Shown: in pieces, positions 9,170-16,754 of the stretch
Position numbering within the stretch: the stretch's first letter is position 1
How the letters are laid out: every line of letters starts with the position of its first letter
NCBI GenBank assembly: GCA_014189435.1
Contig: CP050293.1
Location: forward strand, 3,229,001 to 3,293,000
Direction of reading: 5' to 3'
Length of the DNA stretch: 64,000 nt
Origin: Mesorhizobium loti
Lineage (GTDB): Bacteria > Pseudomonadota > Alphaproteobacteria > Rhizobiales > Rhizobiaceae
Notes under the pieces: generated by a model
Told to the model about the DNA's origin: nothing
The model's input: the letters and a program-made list of their open reading frames with translations, nothing else
Databases searched by the model: none
Translations under genes and position numbers: made by a program

Positions 9170-9847
9170 TTAGGCGGCGACGACGGCAAAGCCTCTGGCG
9201 CGAAGACCGCGGCGATCGTTGGCGAGCGACGTCACCAGCCGGTCGCGGCTACCGACAATGTGGCCTGAAAGCAGGCGCGCGGCTTCATCGGCATCGCCAA
9301 GGCGTGCCGCCGCCAGAATGGCGCGATGTTCGACCCAGGCGCGGGCAAGGGCCGCTTCGTCGCGAACCTCCAGCCAACGCGCCCGCGACAGGCGCGTCAT
9401 GGCATCGCGGACCGCCCGGAACAGGAATTCGTTGCCCGACAGACGCGCCAGTTCGATGTGAAAATCCATGCCGACCCGATGCCATTCCTCGCGCGGCGTG
9501 TCGTTGTCGCAGGATTCGAGCATCGCCTCGATGACATCGACGGCGCTCCTATCCGCCAAGCCGCATGTCAGGCGAAGTGCCGCAACCTCGACCGCTTCCC
9601 TGTAGACGGCGATCTGCTCGAGTTCGGCCAGATTGATGGGCGACACCGTCCAGCCACGTCCGTCCCTGCCGACCAGGCCCTCGGTCTCGAGCCGCAGCAG
9701 TGCTGCCCTGACCGGGGTTCGCGACGCGCCGAAGCGGCTTTCGATCCAGCGCTCGGTCAGCTTCTCGCCGGGACCGAGCTCGAGGCCCAGGATCATCTGC
9801 CGAAGCTGTTTTTCGACGCTCTGCATCTGCGACATTGTCGTTTCCAT
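9170..9847 (-). CDS. GntR family transcriptional regulator (FCD/FadR type)
   Basis: A 225-residue regulator. The N-terminal winged helix-turn-helix is seen in KQLRQMILGLELGPGEKL and RFGASRTPVRAALLRLETEGLV. The C-terminal all-helical FCD ligand domain carries metal-type histidines (DFHIELARLSGN, WVEHRAIL). The frame extends upstream to 10027. I use the ATG at 9845-9847, although the ATG at 9833-9835 is equally possible and neither has a strong ribosome-binding site. It is divergent from an MFS exporter, and the gap contains two TTGGTATCC sites, so it probably controls that exporter and itself. Confidence 0.85.
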   Translation of the reverse strand: METTMSQMQSVEKQLRQMILGLELGPGEKLTERWIESRFGASRTPVRAALLRLETEGLVGRDGRGWTVSPINLAELEQIAVYREAVEVAALRLTCGLADRSAVDVIEAMLESCDNDTPREEWHRVGMDFHIELARLSGNEFLFRAVRDAMTRLSRARWLEVRDEAALARAWVEHRAILAAARLGDADEAARLLSGHIVGSRDRLVTSLANDRRGLRARGFAVVAA

Positions 9848-9967
9848 TTTCTGGCGGTTGCTGGTTCGGGCCGTTGCCGGCGATCGGCTTGCCGGCCGCG
9901 GTTCCCGTTCACGACTGACAGGGCCACATTGACAGCGGCCAAGCTTGCGTCCATGACGGGCACCATC

Positions 9968-9989
9968 TTGGTATCCCAAATTGGTATCC
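9968..9989. promoter_or_regulatory. putative GntR operator
   Basis: TTGGTATCCCAA (9968-9979) is a near-perfect palindrome of the TTGGTA-TACCAA type used by FCD-class GntR proteins. The half-site TTGGTATCC is repeated at 9981-9989. The pair sits in the divergent promoter gap, 44 bases before the MFS start and 120 bases from the regulator start. Confidence 0.5.
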
Positions 9990-10032
9990 GCAGCAACCCA
10001 CAGCTCCGCGTTGCTCGGACAGGACACATGAC

Positions 10033-11292
10033 ATGCCGCAGAATACGCCCCCGGCGACCGACAGCACCTACAACATCCACTGGCGGCGCAATCTGTTCGT
10101 GTGCTTCGCCGGTTCGTTTTCGACGCTTGTCGCCATGACGCTGCTTTTGCCGTTCCTGCCGCTCTATATCGAGCAGCTCGGTGCCCAGGGCCACGCAGCG
10201 ATCGTGCAATGGTCGGGGATCGCCTATGGCGCGACGTTCTTCGCGGCAGCGCTGGTGGCGCCGCTCTGGGGACGTCTCGGCGACCGCTACGGCCGCAAGG
10301 TGATGCTGGTTCGCGCCAGCTTCGGCATGGCCATATGCATGTCGCTGACCGGCATGGTGCAGACCGTCTGGCAACTGGTACTGCTGCGGCTGCTGATCGG
10401 TTTTGCCGGCGGCTATTCGTCGGGATCGACCATCCTCGTCGCCATGCAGACGCCGAAGGAGCGTTCCGGCTGGGCGCTCGGCCTGCTGTCTGCCGGCATC
10501 ACGGCTGGGGCATTGGTCGGCCCACTGGTTGGCGGTATCTTGCCGCCGCTGATCGGCATCCGCGCCACCTTCCTGTTGTCCGGCGGCGTCATCTTCCTGG
10601 CGTTCCTGGCGACCACGTTTCTGATCAAGGAGAATCCCCGGCCGAAAACAGCAGAAGCCGCGTCGAAGCAGAAGCCGAAAGGCGGCTGGGCACAAATCCC
10701 CGACAAACGGCCTGTCGTCGCCATGCTGGCGACCGGCATGCTGTTAAGTTTCGCCACCATGTCGATCGAGCCGATCATCACCGTCTATGTGCAGCAGCTG
10801 ATCGAAGACCAGAGCCGCGTCACGCTGATATCAGGCATCGTCATGTCGGCGGCGGCCCTTGGCGCCATCCTGTCGGCTTCGCGTCTGGGCAAGCTCGCCG
10901 ACCGCGTCGGCCACTGGAACGTCATCATCGGCGCGCTTGCCGTCTCGGCGCTGCTGCTGATCCCGCAGGCCTTCGTCACGCAGAGCTGGCAACTCATCGG
11001 CCTGCGCTTCCTGATGGGCCTCGCGCTTGGCGGTCTCTTGCCCTGCATCACCAGCGTCATCCGCCACAATGTTCCCGATGGGGTCGGCGGCAACGTGCTC
11101 GGGCTGTCGATCTCCGCCCAGTATGTCGGGCAGGTCGCCGGCCCCTTGCTCGGCGGCTTTGCCGGTGGCCATTTCGGCATGCGTTCTGTGTTTCTGGGCA
11201 CATCCGTCTTGATGGCCGGGGGCGCGGTGTATAACTGGCTGGCGCAGTCACGCCGCGCGCAGGACATGCTCGCCAACGCCGGCAAGCCCTGA
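10033..11292 (+). CDS. MFS transporter (DHA1-like multidrug efflux)
   Basis: A 419-residue major facilitator with about 12 predicted membrane helices. The motif A loop between helices 2 and 3 reads GRLGDRYGRKVML. A second, weaker version in the other half reads SRLGKLADRVGHW. The helix-5 region GITAGALVGPLVGG resembles the antiporter motif C. This layout is typical of drug/proton antiporters of the TetA/MdfA kind. It is divergent from the GntR regulator and probably under its control. The exported compound is unknown. Confidence 0.85.
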   Translation: MPQNTPPATDSTYNIHWRRNLFVCFAGSFSTLVAMTLLLPFLPLYIEQLGAQGHAAIVQWSGIAYGATFFAAALVAPLWGRLGDRYGRKVMLVRASFGMAICMSLTGMVQTVWQLVLLRLLIGFAGGYSSGSTILVAMQTPKERSGWALGLLSAGITAGALVGPLVGGILPPLIGIRATFLLSGGVIFLAFLATTFLIKENPRPKTAEAASKQKPKGGWAQIPDKRPVVAMLATGMLLSFATMSIEPIITVYVQQLIEDQSRVTLISGIVMSAAALGAILSASRLGKLADRVGHWNVIIGALAVSALLLIPQAFVTQSWQLIGLRFLMGLALGGLLPCITSVIRHNVPDGVGGNVLGLSISAQYVGQVAGPLLGGFAGGHFGMRSVFLGTSVLMAGGAVYNWLAQSRRAQDMLANAGKP

Positions 11293-11332
11293 CGGGGTCG
11301 GCATATCCCTCTGATATCACGGAGCCACGGAC

Positions 11333-11707
11333 ATGAGCACGGCCGAGCAACCTTCCGGCAATATCGGCCGTATCCTCGTCCTGGCCGGGGGTCTTTGCGG
11401 CGCCGCCGGCGTGGCGCTGTCGGCCGCGGCGGCGCATCTGGGCGGGGCCTTCGTCGGCACTGCCGCATCCTTCCTGATCATGCATGCGCCGGTCTTCCTC
11501 GCCGCCGGATTGCTTGGCGCGAACCGGATCCTGCGCATCGGCAGCCTGATCCTGCTAGTCGGGCTTCTGCTGTTCTGCGGCGACCTGTTGGCCCGCGATT
11601 TTATCGGGTCGCGGCTGTTCCCGCTGTCGGCGCCGATCGGCGGCACCTTGCTCATCGCCGGCTGGCTGGCGATCGCCGCCTCGGGGCTGGTGCGCGTGCG
11701 TTCCTGA
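11333..11707 (+). CDS. DUF423 family membrane protein
   Basis: A 124-residue protein with four hydrophobic segments, matching the small DUF423 (YgdD-like) inner-membrane family. The first helix carries the Gly/Ala-rich GGLCGAAGVALSAAAAHLGG, in place of the usual GALGVALGAFGAHG signature. Function is unknown. It lies 40 bases after the MFS gene on the same strand, so it may be cotranscribed with it. Confidence 0.75.
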   Translation: MSTAEQPSGNIGRILVLAGGLCGAAGVALSAAAAHLGGAFVGTAASFLIMHAPVFLAAGLLGANRILRIGSLILLVGLLLFCGDLLARDFIGSRLFPLSAPIGGTLLIAGWLAIAASGLVRVRS

Positions 11708-11768
11708 CGCCTTTGGGCGCCCTGCCCGATAACAGACCTCCGCCTGTCAAACGTCGTTTGCAGTGCCG

Positions 11769-11918
11769 TTAGTCCTGCCGGCGCTCGGGCTGGATGAGCA
11801 ATTCGCGATTGCGCCGCCGCAGCCTTGCCAACCGACGCCGCTCCGGCCGTTCGGAAGCCGGCGCGATGCCCCAGTAGTTGCGATAGATGTCTTCGAACAG
11901 ATAGCTCACGGGATGCAT
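11769..11918 (-). CDS. tiny hypothetical protein B, paralogue of 11981-12124
   Basis: A 49-residue reading frame with a strong ribosome-binding site (AAAGGAG) and an ATG at 11916-11918. The N-terminus MHPVSYLFEDIYRNYW is nearly the same as that of the gene just upstream on the same strand. The C-terminal half is very basic (ERRRLARLRRRNREL). Twenty-one bases upstream of the start is the palindrome TTGAATCGATCCAA, also found before its paralogue and before the LacI gene. I do not recognise the family. The conserved head plus basic tail could be a small regulatory or nucleic-acid-binding peptide, but this is a guess. Confidence 0.7.
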   Translation of the reverse strand: MHPVSYLFEDIYRNYWGIAPASERPERRRLARLRRRNRELLIQPERRQD

Positions 11919-11939
11919 GATGTGCACTCCTTTCAGTAC

Positions 11940-11953
11940 TTGAATCGATCCAA
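11940..11953. promoter_or_regulatory. LacI-type operator palindrome 1
   Basis: TTGAATCGATCCAA, a 14-base near-perfect palindrome with the central CG typical of LacI-family operators. It lies 21 bases upstream of the start of tiny gene B. Confidence 0.65.
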
Positions 11954-11980
11954 TCAGTGGGCGCGAAAAACCGAGCCCGA

Positions 11981-12124
11981 TCAGCTCCGCTTGCGCTCCA
12001 CAAGGAACCGCAGTTCGCGGACCCATGGACTGGCTTTGCCGCGGCGCTTCTGCGTCGTGGTGTTCGACGAGATGCTCCAGTCGTTGCGATAAATGTCTTC
12101 GAACAGAAAATTGACGGGGTGCAT
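11981..12124 (-). CDS. tiny hypothetical protein A, paralogue of 11769-11918
   Basis: A 47-residue reading frame with ATG at 12122-12124 and a strong ribosome-binding site (GGAAAGGGAG). It starts MHPVNFLFEDIYRNDW, sharing 13 of the first 16 residues with the next gene downstream, and ends in a basic tail (VRELRFLVERKRS). The same operator palindrome lies at the same distance (22 bases) upstream, so operator, leader and coding region appear to have been duplicated together. The family is not recognised. It lies in the 0.5 kb left of a divergent LacI-family regulator. Confidence 0.7.
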   Translation of the reverse strand: MHPVNFLFEDIYRNDWSISSNTTTQKRRGKASPWVRELRFLVERKRS

Positions 12125-12146
12125 GACACATCTCCCTTTCCGGTTG

Positions 12147-12160
12147 TTGAATCGATCCAA
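12147..12160. promoter_or_regulatory. LacI-type operator palindrome 2
   Basis: TTGAATCGATCCAA, identical to the copy at 11940, here 22 bases before the start of tiny gene A. Confidence 0.65.
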
Positions 12161-12179
12161 TCAAAAGAACGGCTAAGGA

Positions 12180-12193
12180 TTGGATCGATTCAA
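12180..12193. promoter_or_regulatory. LacI-type operator palindrome 3
   Basis: TTGGATCGATTCAA, the exact reverse complement of operators 1 and 2, in the divergent gap between tiny gene A and the LacI-family gene. It is spaced 50 bases from operator 4, close to five helical turns. Confidence 0.65.
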
Positions 12194-12229
12194 ATATACA
12201 CCGCGCCGATCCCTTGATCAAGTCAAAAT

Positions 12230-12243
12230 TTGAACCGATCCAA
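12230..12243. promoter_or_regulatory. LacI-type operator palindrome 4
   Basis: TTGAACCGATCCAA, one mismatch to the other copies, 36 bases before the start of the LacI-family gene. It suggests autoregulation. Confidence 0.6.
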
Positions 12244-12279
12244 CGAAAGTGTTAGATGGGATGAATTGAGGAGACGAAG

Positions 12280-13359
12280 ATGGCGCCATTGGCCTCTGGA
12301 AAGACAAGACCGGTCCGGCTGGCAGACATTGCCAAAGCGGCCGGCGTCTCGCATGGCACCGCGTCCAACGTCTTCGCCCGCCCGGAGATCGTGCGCGAGG
12401 AGGTCCGTGAACGGGTCAAGGCGGCAGCCGAGGCTATGGGATATGGCGGGCCCGACCCCAAGGGCCGGCTGCTGCGCGCCGGCAAGGTCAACGCCATCGG
12501 TGTCGCGACCGCGGAGCCGCTGTCCTATTTCTTCAACGACCCTTTCGCCCGGGTGATGATGGCCAGCATCTCGCAGGCTTGCGATGCGACCGGTGCGGGG
12601 ATCTCGCTGGTCTCCGCCGCCAACAATGAGCAGCTCGCCTGGAACATCCAGAGCGCGCTTGTCGATGGCTTCATCGTCTTCTGCGTCGATGGCGGTTCAA
12701 AGCTGGTCGAACTGGCGCGCGACCGCAAACTCCCCTTCGTGGCGCTCGATCTCGATTCAGACGACGACGAGGCGGTCGCCGCCATCGGTGTCGACAACAT
12801 CGCCGGGGCCGGCCTGGCGGCCCGACATCTGACAGAGCTTGGGCATCGTCGCTTTGCCGTGCTTGCCCTGCCCGTCGCGGACTCCGGCTTCGGCCCCACC
12901 ACAAGGGAGCAGATGGAGAAGGCCCTCTATTCCGGGACGCGCGACCGCCTGCGTGGCTATTTCGCGGAACTCTCCCGCGTCGACATCGACGTCGAGCGTG
13001 TGCCGATCTATGAAACCGTCAATGACGAGGAGAGCGTGTGGGCCGGCCTCGATCATATTTTCGCCGGCGCCGAGACACCGACCGCCATCCTGGCCATGTC
13101 AGACAGGATGGCCTTGCATGCATTGGACTGGCTGCGGCAGCGTGACATCGCGGTGCCGGGCGACGTTTCGATCGTCGGCTTCGACGGTGTTCCGGAAGGA
13201 GCGGTTTCCAGTCCGCCGCTGACCACGATCGTCCAGCCGATCGCCGAGATGGGCCGCCTTGCCGTCAAGGCGATCCTTGAAAATGACGGCTCGTTCAGCC
13301 GGCAATCGCTGCCGGTCGAACTCCTGGTGCGAGCCTCATCCGGCCCCTCGCCCGCCTGA
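12280..13359 (+). CDS. LacI family transcriptional regulator
   Basis: A 359-residue regulator. The LacI helix-turn-helix is at residues 12-60 (RLADIAKAAGVSHGTASNVF, hinge near GYGGPDPKGRLLRAG). A periplasmic-binding-protein-like sugar or effector domain follows (NAIGVATAEPLSYFFNDPFA, HLTELGHRRFAVLA, DVSIVGFDGVPEG). A good GAGGAGA ribosome-binding site precedes the ATG. Four copies of a CG-centred palindrome lie before this gene and before two tiny divergent genes, so these are the likely targets. No transporter or catabolic operon is linked, which is unusual for this family. The effector is unknown. Confidence 0.9.
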   Translation: MAPLASGKTRPVRLADIAKAAGVSHGTASNVFARPEIVREEVRERVKAAAEAMGYGGPDPKGRLLRAGKVNAIGVATAEPLSYFFNDPFARVMMASISQACDATGAGISLVSAANNEQLAWNIQSALVDGFIVFCVDGGSKLVELARDRKLPFVALDLDSDDDEAVAAIGVDNIAGAGLAARHLTELGHRRFAVLALPVADSGFGPTTREQMEKALYSGTRDRLRGYFAELSRVDIDVERVPIYETVNDEESVWAGLDHIFAGAETPTAILAMSDRMALHALDWLRQRDIAVPGDVSIVGFDGVPEGAVSSPPLTTIVQPIAEMGRLAVKAILENDGSFSRQSLPVELLVRASSGPSPA

Positions 13360-13371
13360 GCCGGCGACACC

Positions 13372-14622
13372 TCAACGCCCCATCCTTGTCGCCATCGACG
13401 ACATGCCGAAGGACGCATGGGCGGGCGGTGCGGCGTTGTGAGCCGGCCTGCTTTTCCCGGACCAGCCGAGGTCCGAAAGCCATTCGAGATAGTAGGCGAG
13501 CGCGAACTGCATGACGATGCCGGCCGATATCAACAGGCTGTCATAGGCAAATCCGCCCGGATTGATCAGCTTCAGCACCTGCGCCGCCATTGCGAGCACC
13601 GTGCCGGCAATGAAAACCGGCAGCGATCGTTTGCCCAATATCGCAAGCGGATGATCGCGCCCGGTGCGAAACAGGTTCGAGATGGCGGGGAATGCCACGA
13701 TCAGGTAGCTCACCGCCACTATATGCAGCAGCCTCGGCAGCGACAGGAACGTCTTGTCGAAGCCGGTCAGCACCGGAGGCAGGCCCAACCAGGAGATCTG
13801 CCCCCAGAGCGGGCTGTGCACCCAGACTAGCGCGGTCGCGGTGTAGGCCAAGGCCGCGCCAACCAGCCAGCGATTGACCGGGATAGTGCCGCCGCGACGC
13901 ACATGCAGCGTGCCTGCCAGGCCGATGTTGAAAAGGAACTGCCACGACAGCGGGTTGAGAAACCAGAAGCCGGGCTCGGGATAGTTGGGCGGAGCAATCT
14001 GGTAGATCCCAGCGACCAGCCACAGCGCGCCGGATGCGGCAAGCGCCGGCAATGGCCGGTAGCTGACCAAGAGCAGGAAGACCGGCGCCAACAACAACAG
14101 CACGGCATAGACCGGCAGGATGTTGTTGTAGCCGAGCTGGTGGCCGAGCGTCACGATGCCGATCAGCACTTGTGGGGTATTCTTGATCAACGGCTCCATG
14201 TTGATCATCGTCAAAAGCTCCGGCCGCCTGGCGAATACCGCCGCGGCGCAGAAGATGGCCATCACCACCATGGTGGTGACGATGTGGGTGGCATAGAGCA
14301 CACCGGCCCTTCGCCACATCTTCAAGGTTGCCAACAGCCGGTTTCCAGGCTGGAATTTCTTGCCGTAGGCGAGCGCGACCGAGATGCCGGAGATCAGCAC
14401 GAAGACCTCCGCCGCGTCCGAAAAGCCCAAGTTCTTGTAGGTCAGAGACTCGAAGGCGGTGCCTGGCACATGGTCGACAAAGATGGTCAGCAGAGCGAGA
14501 GCGCGCAACACATCGATACGTGTGTCGCGATCGGCGATACGCGTGTCGCGCTCTGGGACACGCGAATCGCGGTCCGGGACACGCGAATCGCGGTCTGGGG
14601 AAATGGGGGTGGTCATCGACAA
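13372..14622 (-). CDS. opgC: OpgC domain-containing membrane acyltransferase
   Basis: A 416-residue multi-pass membrane protein of the OpgC type, which adds succinyl groups to periplasmic glucans in rhizobia. It has about ten hydrophobic segments, the opening RIDVLRALALLTIFVDHVPG with the family histidine, and AEVFVLISGISVALAYG. The N-terminal 27 residues consist of four imperfect heptads, DRDSRVP, DRDSRVP, ERDTRIA and DRDTRID, encoded by 21-base tandem repeats that copy the natural RDTRID start of the domain. The symbol is by family. The substrate is inferred. Confidence 0.8.
   Translation of the reverse strand: MSMTTPISPDRDSRVPDRDSRVPERDTRIADRDTRIDVLRALALLTIFVDHVPGTAFESLTYKNLGFSDAAEVFVLISGISVALAYGKKFQPGNRLLATLKMWRRAGVLYATHIVTTMVVMAIFCAAAVFARRPELLTMINMEPLIKNTPQVLIGIVTLGHQLGYNNILPVYAVLLLLAPVFLLLVSYRPLPALAASGALWLVAGIYQIAPPNYPEPGFWFLNPLSWQFLFNIGLAGTLHVRRGGTIPVNRWLVGAALAYTATALVWVHSPLWGQISWLGLPPVLTGFDKTFLSLPRLLHIVAVSYLIVAFPAISNLFRTGRDHPLAILGKRSLPVFIAGTVLAMAAQVLKLINPGGFAYDSLLISAGIVMQFALAYYLEWLSDLGWSGKSRPAHNAAPPAHASFGMSSMATRMGR
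14518..14604. repeat. 21-base tandem repeat (four units) at the opgC N-terminus
   Basis: Four imperfect 21-base units, recognisable by GACACGCGAATCGCGGTC-like cores, encode the heptads [DE]RD[ST]R[VI]x. The two 5'-most units of the gene are almost identical in DNA sequence, as expected for a recently expanded minisatellite. The reading frame is kept whatever the unit number. Confidence 0.75.
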
Positions 14623-14817
14623 AAGGCCTCAAAGCTGGTTGTTCATGCCGGCAATGCGACCCCCGGCGCACCGCTTCGATTCCTCCCGAAGCAATGGTAT
14701 CGGCGAAGAAACGGACTGGAATGCGCCCGGTTCAATCAACTTTCGCGGAGCTTGAAAATATTGCGTTTTGAAGCCGGCAAATTGAGCGAAACCTCATATA
14801 ATCAAGAGGATGGGGCC

Positions 14818-15477
14818 ATGATCGAAGAGACCTCGCAAAATGGTGCGTTGCGGCGGGATCTCGCCTTCAGCTACCGCCTTTACAGCCCGGGGGATTCGAC
14901 TGGCGAATGCTTCTTCCTGCTGCATGGGTCGGGTGTCGACGAGACGACATTGGTGCCACTGGCACAAGAGATCGCACCGCGTGCCATGCTGATCGCGGTG
15001 CGTGGCCGCATCGCCCAGGAGGACGGTTTCCGCTGGTTCGCACGGATCACGCCGACGCGCTTCGAACAGCACAGCATCCGCACCGAAACCGATGCCTTTG
15101 CGGGCTTCGTCACCGCCGCGGCCACACGCCACCATCTCGATCTCTCCCGCACGATTTTCCTCGGCTATTCGAACGGCGCCAATCTGGTTTCGAGCCTGAT
15201 GCTGCTGCATCCGGGTCTTGTCGAGCGCGCCGCACTGCTGCGGCCGATGCCGGTGCTCGATCACGTGCCGGAGACGGATCTGTCAAAGGTGCGGGTGCTG
15301 ATGATCGCCGGCGCCGCCGACCTTACCTACGCCCCGTTCGCGCCGGCGCTGGTGACATTGCTCAGCCAGCATGGCGCGGAGATCGATGCCCGGATTGTTG
15401 CATCGGGTCATGAATTCGGCAGCGCCGACGCGGCGATCGTCAGGCAATGGCTGCCCGCCGCCGTCGCACAAGACTGA
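14818..15477 (+). CDS. alpha/beta hydrolase (phospholipase/carboxylesterase family)
   Basis: A 219-residue esterase of the YpfH/carboxylesterase type. It has the oxyanion-loop segment FFLLHGSGVDE, the nucleophile elbow GYSNGA with S118, an acidic residue D168 in GAADLTYAP and a histidine H198 in ASGHEFGS, a complete catalytic triad. It is cytoplasmic, with no signal peptide. The frame is open far upstream, but the ATG at 14818 has an AGAGGA ribosome-binding site and starts the homologous region. It is divergent from opgC. The substrate is unknown. Confidence 0.85.
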   Translation: MIEETSQNGALRRDLAFSYRLYSPGDSTGECFFLLHGSGVDETTLVPLAQEIAPRAMLIAVRGRIAQEDGFRWFARITPTRFEQHSIRTETDAFAGFVTAAATRHHLDLSRTIFLGYSNGANLVSSLMLLHPGLVERAALLRPMPVLDHVPETDLSKVRVLMIAGAADLTYAPFAPALVTLLSQHGAEIDARIVASGHEFGSADAAIVRQWLPAAVAQD

Positions 15478-15663
15478 TGGACAGTAGCCGGCGGATTGAA
15501 CTTGTCCACCGGATCGAATCCCCGCAAACTCTGCCCGTTTTCAGGCTGAAACCCGCATGTTTTGCGCCCAGAGCCGGGTCGGCCCCTTCCCTTATCCACA
15601 ATGCCGACATATCCCTGTCACACACAGCCTATGGAGATACTGTTCATTTGAGGAGAGGTCTGC

Positions 15664-16743
15664 ATGGCCGACAAGAACAGCACCACTCTGCTTGACGACA
15701 CCTCGACATTGCCGGCAATCGTTGCCAATCCCTCCGACATCGCCAGGATCGAAAGCACGATCGACGTCAGGGATCGCGCCGGCATTTCGGTCTATGGCGA
15801 CCGTGCCCAGCAGGCTGTCAGCGACTATGCCGACAAGATTCTGGGCCAGCTTCGCAATCGCGATCTCGGCGACACCGGAAATCTCCTGACCGACATCATC
15901 ATGAAGGCCAAGAACCTCGATCCGGCTTCGCTGAACGACGAAGGGTTTCTCGGCAATCTGTTTTCCTCCTTCAAGGCGCGGCTCGAACGCTTCAAGGAAA
16001 AGTATGAGGACGTCGCCGGCCAGATCGACCGCATCGGCCTCGAGCTCGACCGCCACAAGGACACGCTGCGGCGCGACATCGCCGTGCTCGACGACCTGCA
16101 TGAGCAGACCAAGGACTCGATCCTCAAGCTCGACGCCTATGTGCAGGCAGGCAAGAAATTCGTCGAGGACTATCGCGCCAACGAATTGCCCAAGCTGAAG
16201 GCCGCGGCGGATTCGTCCGGCGGCGATGTCGGCGGCACGCTGGAGGCGCAGACCTACCAGGATGCGGTTCAGGCGCTGGATCGTCTGGAAAAGCGCGTCT
16301 TCTACCTGGTGCAGGCACGCCAACTCGGCATCCAGCAATTGCCGCAGATCCGCATCGTCCAGTCCGGCGACGAGACGCTGATCGAGAACCTGCAAGCGAC
16401 CTCGGCGCTCACCGTGCCGGCCTGGAAGCAGAAAATGGTCATCCTGCTTGGTCTGACCAATCAGAAATCAGCGCTCGAACTGCAAAAGACAGTGACGGAC
16501 GCCACCAATGAGATGATCCGGCAGACCTCCAAGATGATGAAGGATCAGGCGATCTCGATCGAGGAGCAGGCGCAACGCGGCATTGTCGATGTCGAGACGC
16601 TTGCGCAGGCCAACCGCGATCTCATCGACACCGTGCAGGGCGTGCTGAAGGTCCAGCAGGAGGGCCGCCAGAAGCGGGCCGATGCCGAAAAGCAGATGGA
16701 CCAGATGACGATTGATCTGAAGAAAGCGCTGACCCAGTCCTGA
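15664..16743 (+). CDS. toxic anion resistance (TelA family) protein
   Basis: A 359-residue, almost entirely helical coiled-coil protein of the TelA family (tellurite/toxic-anion resistance, PF05816). Typical segments are NLLTDIIMKAKNLD, FLGNLFSSFKARLERFKEKY, and a long helix DIAVLDDLHEQTKDSILKLD followed by ALTVPAWKQKMVILLGLTNQ. The mechanism is not established. These proteins are linked to membrane stress. It has a strong GAGGAGAGG ribosome-binding site and is first of four tightly packed genes, with the next start 11 bases after its stop. Confidence 0.85.
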   Translation: MADKNSTTLLDDTSTLPAIVANPSDIARIESTIDVRDRAGISVYGDRAQQAVSDYADKILGQLRNRDLGDTGNLLTDIIMKAKNLDPASLNDEGFLGNLFSSFKARLERFKEKYEDVAGQIDRIGLELDRHKDTLRRDIAVLDDLHEQTKDSILKLDAYVQAGKKFVEDYRANELPKLKAAADSSGGDVGGTLEAQTYQDAVQALDRLEKRVFYLVQARQLGIQQLPQIRIVQSGDETLIENLQATSALTVPAWKQKMVILLGLTNQKSALELQKTVTDATNEMIRQTSKMMKDQAISIEEQAQRGIVDVETLAQANRDLIDTVQGVLKVQQEGRQKRADAEKQMDQMTIDLKKALTQS

Positions 16744-16754
16744 TCGGAACCGCC

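Noticed and set aside
13903..14817. Long upstream extension of the esterase frame
   Set aside because: It runs antisense to opgC and has no homology; the ATG at 14818 with its ribosome-binding site begins the family match.
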